This document shows positions 7,183 to 10,420 of a stretch of DNA of 10,420 nt, in pieces (the first letter of the stretch is position 1; every line of letters begins with the position of its first letter). Origin of the DNA: Endotrypanum monterogeii (taxonomy: Eukaryota; Euglenozoa; Kinetoplastea; Trypanosomatida; Trypanosomatidae); NCBI GenBank assembly GCA_000333855.2, contig CM007338.1, forward strand, positions 710,498 to 720,917. Direction: 5' to 3'. The notes under the pieces are model-generated. The model was not told where the DNA came from. It ran no database searches and was given only the letters and a program-made list of their open reading frames with translations. The position numbers were made by a program, and so were the translations under genes.

Positions 7183-7535
7183 ATGGACCGACAACGTCTA
7201 CGTACTCGTGTCACCAATTTCATTCCTGCCAAGAAAAGTTTCATTTTGGACAGGACGCAACACAGACACTATCTTTTCATCCGAGTTCTTCCTTCTCACC
7301 ATGGCATGCCGGATTATATATCGCTTTTTTTTTTTTTGTTCTATTGACTAATAAATTGATTGATTCTTCCTCGTACAACTTGCCAGCGTTTTTGTTCTGT
7401 TGCTCGCGCCAGCCTCATTGGGGTATGCACTCTCATCACTCTTTCTTATTATTCTCAACTGTCTGCATCTTCTTGCTGCAGACTCGTTGTACTTTGCTCA
7501 TTGGAGGCGCACGGAATAGTAAACGTTTTCACTGA
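7183..7535 (+). pseudogene. Candidate small gene interrupted at a T13 run
   Basis: ATG 7183 opens a 54-codon frame (start MDRQRLRTRVTNFIPAKKSF) that enters the T13 run (7325-7337) and stops at TGA 7345-7347. A neighbouring frame is open from 7161 through the same run to TGA 7533-7535. One extra T would carry the first frame into the second, giving about 118 codons with a basic N-terminal half and hydrophobic stretches after the run. A homopolymer length error, natural slippage or chance could each explain this. No strong acceptor lies just before 7183, and two very short ATG frames intervene after 7013. Confidence 0.22.
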
Positions 7536-7860
7536 TAGCTATCGTAGTGATAAGTAGATACAACTTGTTTGTAGTGCTCAAGAAGCTTCTCGTGGGGCCG
7601 CGCCTTCAATACTGGAGTGATTTCTGCGGAACAGTTCTCCCACGTACCCATCAAAGATGAATATATGTACTGGTTATAATCTGTTTTTTTTTTTGCGATC
7701 AAGCCTACCTGACAATTTTCCTCACGAATATATGCTTATGCACATCGCCGAGATCCTATATTTGTTTCTTTAGCTTGTGTTTTTATCTCTTGCTTGTGAC
7801 CTGTTTTTTTTTCTGTGTTATACCTTTCGATCAGCATTTTTCCCTCTTTGTTTTCGTCGT
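7536..7860. other. T-rich spacer, no supported gene
   Basis: This stretch holds T11 at 7684-7694 and T9 at 7804-7812 and no ATG-initiated frame of note. The minus-strand frame here is lysine-rich only because it reads the complement of T tracts. Confidence 0.55.
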
Positions 7861-7865
7861 TGACG

Positions 7866-7897
7866 TTTTTTTTCCCCTCAACTTTTTTTTTTTCCAG
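7866..7897 (+). promoter_or_regulatory. Strong trans-splice acceptor: T8, C4, T11, CCAG
   Basis: T8 (7866-7873), CCCC, TCAAC and T11 (7883-7893) run into CCAG with the AG at 7896-7897. This is one of the two best 3' splice-site candidates in the window. The first ATG is at 7913, 15 bases downstream, and opens the 96-codon frame. Confidence 0.6.
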
Positions 7898-7912
7898 TGT
7901 AGTTTTTAAGTG

Positions 7913-8203
7913 ATGCTTCTTTGTGTGGTTGTGCCCTTTTCCAGAGTAGATAGCAGTCTCTGGGTTATGTGGAAGTGTTTTCACCCGAATATTTCCCTGC
8001 ATAGGTATATCGGCGTCAACGGTGGATGCGGTGTGCCGCTGTATGTCGTTATCACCCTAAAGTCATCCTCTTTCAAACCTAGAAAAGTAGACGCTAAGGT
8101 GCGGTATCTGCAAGTGTTGTTTCTCAAACTGCTGCTTTTGCAGTTTTTCTCATTTTCACCCTCTTCCAGTTTTGCAACCTTTTTGTTTGATACCACCAGG
8201 TAA
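7913..8203 (+). CDS. Hypothetical small protein (96 aa), possible membrane protein
   Basis: This is the best-supported short gene in the T-rich region: a strong acceptor, a 15-base leader, and the first ATG opening 96 uninterrupted codons to TAA 8201-8203. The peptide starts with a hydrophobic stretch (MLLCVVVPF). The middle carries scattered basic residues, glycines and two cysteines. From about residue 68 a long hydrophobic, leucine- and phenylalanine-rich segment (e.g. LQVLFLKLLLLQFF) could span a membrane. I recognise no family. The hydrophobic composition is partly forced by the T-rich DNA, since codons with T in the second position encode F, L, I, V and M, so the membrane reading needs caution. 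The minus-strand frame over the same DNA (7981-8223) has no splice signal. Confidence 0.4.
   Translation: MLLCVVVPFSRVDSSLWVMWKCFHPNISLHRYIGVNGGCGVPLYVVITLKSSSFKPRKVDAKVRYLQVLFLKLLLLQFFSFSPSSSFATFLFDTTR
8126..8146 (+). repeat. 7-bp hairpin followed by T-rich DNA
   Basis: AAACTGC (8126-8132) and GCAGTTT (8140-8146) are exact reverse complements around a 7-base loop, followed by TTCTC. It lies inside the 96-codon frame and resembles a simple terminator in form only. Trypanosomatid pol II units are not known to end this way. Confidence 0.4.
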
Positions 8204-8331
8204 GGCATTTCTCTCCAGGACAAGAATTCTTCGTTGCGGGCTTGTCACTTCCCCATGGTAGTGCCGCCGTCTCGAGCTTCTCTCCCAGCCTTGCTTCACT
8301 AGCCAGCGGTCGGTGAGGGATTTCGGTGGCG

Positions 8332-8481
8332 TTTTTTTTTTTTCTTGGACGGGGGCCGGGTGTAGGGCTACGCTGCGGCCCATTGGTAGCTCAAGTGGGG
8401 AATGCAGCCGAGTAAAAAAAAAAAATGGCACTGTTTAACGGTTATGTTGCCCGTTCAGGGGTGAAGTGGTGATTTGAACGG
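8332..8481. repeat. T12 run, A12 run and a 7-bp inverted repeat
   Basis: T12 at 8332-8343 is followed 70 bases later by A12 at 8414-8425, the only long A run between 4227 and 9610. CCGTTCA (8451-8457) and TGAACGG (8475-8481) are exact reverse complements. T12 and A12 could pair in a long-range stem. A poly(A) stretch could also mark the 3' end of a decayed retroposed fragment, but no target-site duplication was evident. Confidence 0.4.
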
Positions 8482-8744
8482 TGCGTTTGGCCGAGGAAAG
8501 GTAGCTAGATCCCCGTTTGAGATGTCATCATCCATGAAAAAGGGGTCTGAAGTATCGAACGTTCCTCCACTGCTTTTGTGCACATGATCAAGTTTGGCTG
8601 GTAGGAGTAGGTTGTGATGTTCCAATCGAGTTTCTGCTATAAGTGTTTTCTCGCTATTCACATGGGTCTTCTTATATCCTGTTACTCATTCAAGGCTTTC
8701 AAGAGGATATGCCTGTGTGTCTTATATCTACCAACTGTTTTTTG

Positions 8745-8930
8745 ATGCTTTCCCTCCCTGCAATTTTTTTGTTTTCTCTGTGAAAAAAAGCGCATGTGCA
8801 GCAACAGAGAAGGCTGCACACGCGGAAAAAAAATGTGAAGCAACTAGTCAAGCTACTGGCACTCGATATCTCCGATGCCAACCGCCTTTCGGTGGACTAC
8901 AACGCTGTGAATTACAGTGAGATCCAGTGA
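8745..8930 (+). pseudogene. Possible broken gene with early in-frame TGA
   Basis: ATG 8745 encodes a short hydrophobic start (MLSLPAIFLFSL) and then meets TGA at 8781-8783. The same frame then stays open for 48 codons to TGA 8928-8930 and reads as plausible protein (e.g. KQLVKLLALDISDANRLSVD). Another + frame over 8717-8920 is also open and alanine- and lysine-rich, but has no ATG. The arrangement would fit a small secreted or membrane-type gene disabled by one stop. Chance overlap of open frames is an equally simple explanation. Confidence 0.25.
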
Positions 8931-8936
8931 AATGTA

Positions 8937-8963
8937 TTTTTTTTTTCCTACACCGTATCGCAG
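8937..8963 (+). promoter_or_regulatory. Candidate trans-splice acceptor: T10 and AG
   Basis: T10 (8937-8946) is followed by CC and mixed bases, with the first AG at 8962-8963. The first ATG downstream is 8997, within CCACCATGG, a context like the eukaryotic initiation consensus. Confidence 0.4.
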
Positions 8964-8996
8964 ACCAGTCGACAAAGAAAGTAACAAATATCCACC

Positions 8997-9077
8997 ATGG
9001 CGTTCCTAGAGTTGATTAGGCGTTGTTCTTATTTCTTCTCAATTATGAATAGTGACACTCACAATTTTCTACGGTGA
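8997..9077 (+). CDS. Short ORF (26 aa) in a strong start context
   Basis: The first ATG after the T10-AG signal opens 26 codons to TGA 9075-9077. The peptide begins MAFLELIRRCSYFFSIMN. It is too short to classify, and the frame stays open for 17 codons after the stop. It may be an upstream ORF or chance. Confidence 0.18.
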   Translation: MAFLELIRRCSYFFSIMNSDTHNFLR

Positions 9078-9161
9078 TTATTTTCATTCCCCATTACCTC
9101 AGTGGCGTGCTTTATTCCACTCTATTGATTAATTGTACTGGAATTTCGATGACAGCAGCGA

Positions 9162-9219
9162 TTTTTTTTTTGCCCCACGCCTCCCACGACGTTTATCTTA
9201 TTGTATCTCCCTCTCCAAG
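9162..9219 (+). promoter_or_regulatory. Long pyrimidine tract with AG (acceptor candidate)
   Basis: T10 (9162-9171) and a C/T-rich stretch up to 9216 contain no AG until 9218-9219. This looks like a functional AG-exclusion zone. ATG 9222 lies only two bases after the AG. Confidence 0.45.
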
Positions 9220-9221
9220 GT

Positions 9222-9603
9222 ATGTCATACCCTGTGTTTATTTCCATCGTGAAAGGACACCGCAGAGGCGCGTACCGAATCGACTGTTTCCAACCCAAAA
9301 TATCTTACTTCTATTTGTTGCTGTGCATCTTTGTTCTTGTATCACCAAGAGATGCGCAGGTCAAGGTGGGATATTTTCGCCGTCAGTTTTTTGCGGACTG
9401 TTGACTACAAGCTGGTTTTGCTCCATCGAATATCTCTATATTTTTTCCGTCCAAACTACATCATCGAATGTCAACTACTGAAATGTTTTCTTTCAGTTTG
9501 GTGCCGTAATTACTCGTTTTTTCATCTTCTTTTATTTGATTCCATTTTATCTTTAGGTTCCGCTAAAATATCTGCTTTTTCTCCGCATGTCTGTGCGATA
9601 TAA
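9222..9603 (+). CDS. Two overlapping short ORFs, possibly one frameshifted gene
   Basis: ATG 9222 opens 60 codons to TGA 9402-9404, including a likely membrane stretch (ISYFYLLLCIFVLVS). Before it ends, ATG 9352 in another frame opens 83 codons to TAA 9601-9603, with several aromatic residues and basic patches. The frames overlap by 53 bases. One indel in the overlap would merge them into roughly 125 codons. The third + frame is open here too, because T-rich DNA has few stops, which weakens the case. No family recognised. Confidence 0.25.
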
Positions 9604-9613
9604 AGTTTGCAGA

Positions 9614-10168
9614 TATCCGTGATTATGAAAACGGAGTGGGGCGGGCTCGCCTGTATAGGTTCGGACCAGCGGGGTAATCGTGATGCGGGGGCGAGTATGT
9701 GGTCGGGTGCCTACCTTGCCGACTCTCGATGTGTGTGCGAAGGTTCCCTCCTTCCCCGCTCCCCCGGACAAGGACCCTGTCTTTTTTCTTCGCTTCCTGT
9801 TTGGCTTTTTGGTGCCGTCATGGGGGTGAGGGGCGGCCGAGGCGGCGACCCGACCCAGCCAAACCCCGGCCAAAAAAAAATTTCGACCATATTATTTCCC
9901 CCCCCCCGACCCAAATAGATGGTGACTGGATAGTTTATTAGGGGTTCTTTGATGTTTGTTCGGGCTTTCGTGCGGCGATTAAAGGTTGACCCCAAAACAC
10001 CCTCTGGACCCCCTACCCGGGGACCCCTCGCAGGACCCCCTGGCCGGCTCCCATGGAAATGGCTAGGGTGACCCCCATGGGCTGGGGGTCGAATATTGGG
10101 GCGGGACCTTGGGGGTTGCGACATGCCCCAGACACTGTTACGGGTGGTGTTAGGGCCCCCATTGTTGG
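9614..10168. other. G/C-block subtelomere-like region, no gene
   Basis: Composition changes sharply at about 9614-9640 from T-rich to blocks of G and C, with A9 (9872-9880), C10 (9898-9907) and many CCCC/GGGG words. Short frames are open on both strands, but none has both an ATG and a splice signal. GGACCCC occurs at 10006-10012, 10021-10027 and 10033-10039. It sits directly before the telomere-type repeat, consistent with telomere-associated sequence. Confidence 0.5.
10070..10090. repeat. 7-bp G/C hairpin
   Basis: GACCCCC (10070-10076) and GGGGGTC (10084-10090) are exact reverse complements around ATGGGCT. An 8-base palindrome, CCCATGGG, overlaps it at 10074-10081. The stem is all but one base pair G/C and should be stable in single-stranded DNA or RNA. 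Confidence 0.65.
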
Positions 10169-10198
10169 TCAGGGTCAGGGTCAGGGTCAGGGCTAGGG
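10169..10198 (+). repeat. Variant telomere-type units: (TCAGGG)4 CTAGGG
   Basis: Four TCAGGG units (10169-10192) and one CTAGGG (10193-10198) precede the perfect array in register. Each differs from TTAGGG by one base. Variant units on the chromosome-internal flank are usual for telomeres and old telomeric tracts. Confidence 0.95.
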
Positions 10199-10336
10199 TT
10201 AGGGTTAGGGTTAGGGTTAGGGTTAGGGTTAGGGTTAGGGTTAGGGTTAGGGTTAGGGTTAGGGTTAGGGTTAGGGTTAGGGTTAGGGTTAGGGTTAGGG
10301 TTAGGGTTAGGGTTAGGGTTAGGGTTAGGGTTAGGG
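10199..10336 (+). repeat. Telomeric repeat (TTAGGG)23
   Basis: There are 23 uninterrupted TTAGGG units (138 bases). The G-rich strand runs 5' to 3' rightwards, so if this were a true chromosome end the end would lie to the right. The array instead stops abruptly and non-repeat sequence follows, so it is interstitial or lies at an assembly join. The long open frames across it in both directions (RV and NP dipeptide repeats) are artefacts of the repeat. Confidence 0.97.
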
Positions 10337-10420
10337 TTCAAGTTGGCGCGGTGTGAAAACACTAAGGCAATCGAATGGCACGTGACCTTCTGGAGGGGAT
10401 ATCGGCCGACTTTGTGTTAG
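10337..10420. other. Non-telomeric sequence beyond the TTAGGG array
   Basis: Eighty-four bases of mixed composition, beginning TTCAAGTTGGCGCGGTGTG, follow the last perfect unit. No frame, repeat or known element is recognised in so short a piece. Its presence is what makes the array interstitial in this window. Confidence 0.6.

Noticed and set aside
7736..8002. Lysine-rich minus-strand frame
   Set aside because: Its lysines come from complements of T runs, and it is antisense to the better supported frame at 7913.
8385..8460. A-box-like TAGCTCAAGTGG near 8385
   Set aside because: There is no matching B box or cloverleaf pairing, and an A12 run interrupts the region.
8455..8661. Minus-strand open frame of 68 codons with protein-like content
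   Set aside because: It opens with GTG and has no upstream ATG or minus-strand splice signal. All long T runs nearby indicate + strand transcription.
9074..9481. 135-codon + strand frame
   Set aside because: It opens with GTG and overlaps two other open + frames. T-rich DNA has few stops, so length alone is not evidence.
10096..10362. Long frames on both strands encoding RV and NP dipeptide repeats
   Set aside because: They are direct translations of the TTAGGG array and its complement, not proteins.
1..10420. Complete retroposon, VSG repeat or 70-bp-type repeat array
   Set aside because: I looked for the conserved retroposon 5' signature, poly(A)-terminated elements with target duplications, and tandem long repeats, and saw none by eye. 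A repeat-library search would be decisive.

Overview
The window reads as nuclear DNA of a trypanosomatid, most likely a Trypanosoma-type species and not Leishmania. Four things point that way: a perfect TTAGGG array, intron-less coding, long T/C tracts ending in AG on one strand (the arrangement used for spliced-leader trans-splicing and linked polyadenylation), and moderate GC in coding DNA beside T-rich intergenic DNA. I cannot name the species. No tRNA, rRNA, complete mobile element, CRISPR array or bacterial-type operon is visible.

Layout. 1-740 is GT- and T-rich spacer holding a short, possibly decayed reading frame (about 392-733). 770-1700 is a GC-rich island without a convincing intact gene. 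1700-2570 is spacer with an inverted repeat and an (AC)12 tract. 2706-4226 is the one secure protein-coding gene, a 506-residue, low-complexity, probably disordered protein of unknown function, with a trans-splice acceptor region just upstream. From about 4227 to 9610 there is no long gene. Instead the + strand carries a series of T-runs followed by pyrimidines and AG, several followed within 0-35 bases by an ATG that opens a short frame (25-96 codons). The best of these is 7913-8203. 9610-10168 is a G/C-block region with homopolymers, short GGACCCC repeats and a hairpin. It leads into degenerate (TCAGGG)4 and then 23 perfect TTAGGG units (10199-10336), after which 84 bases of non-telomeric sequence follow.

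Together this looks like the end zone of a + strand polycistronic unit approaching a subtelomere or an interstitial telomeric repeat. The T-tract bias (11 T-runs of 9 or more against one A-run of that length between 4227 and 9610) agrees with transcription on the + strand only. Pyrimidine-rich DNA is poor in stop codons, so the short + strand frames are hypotheses and not established genes.
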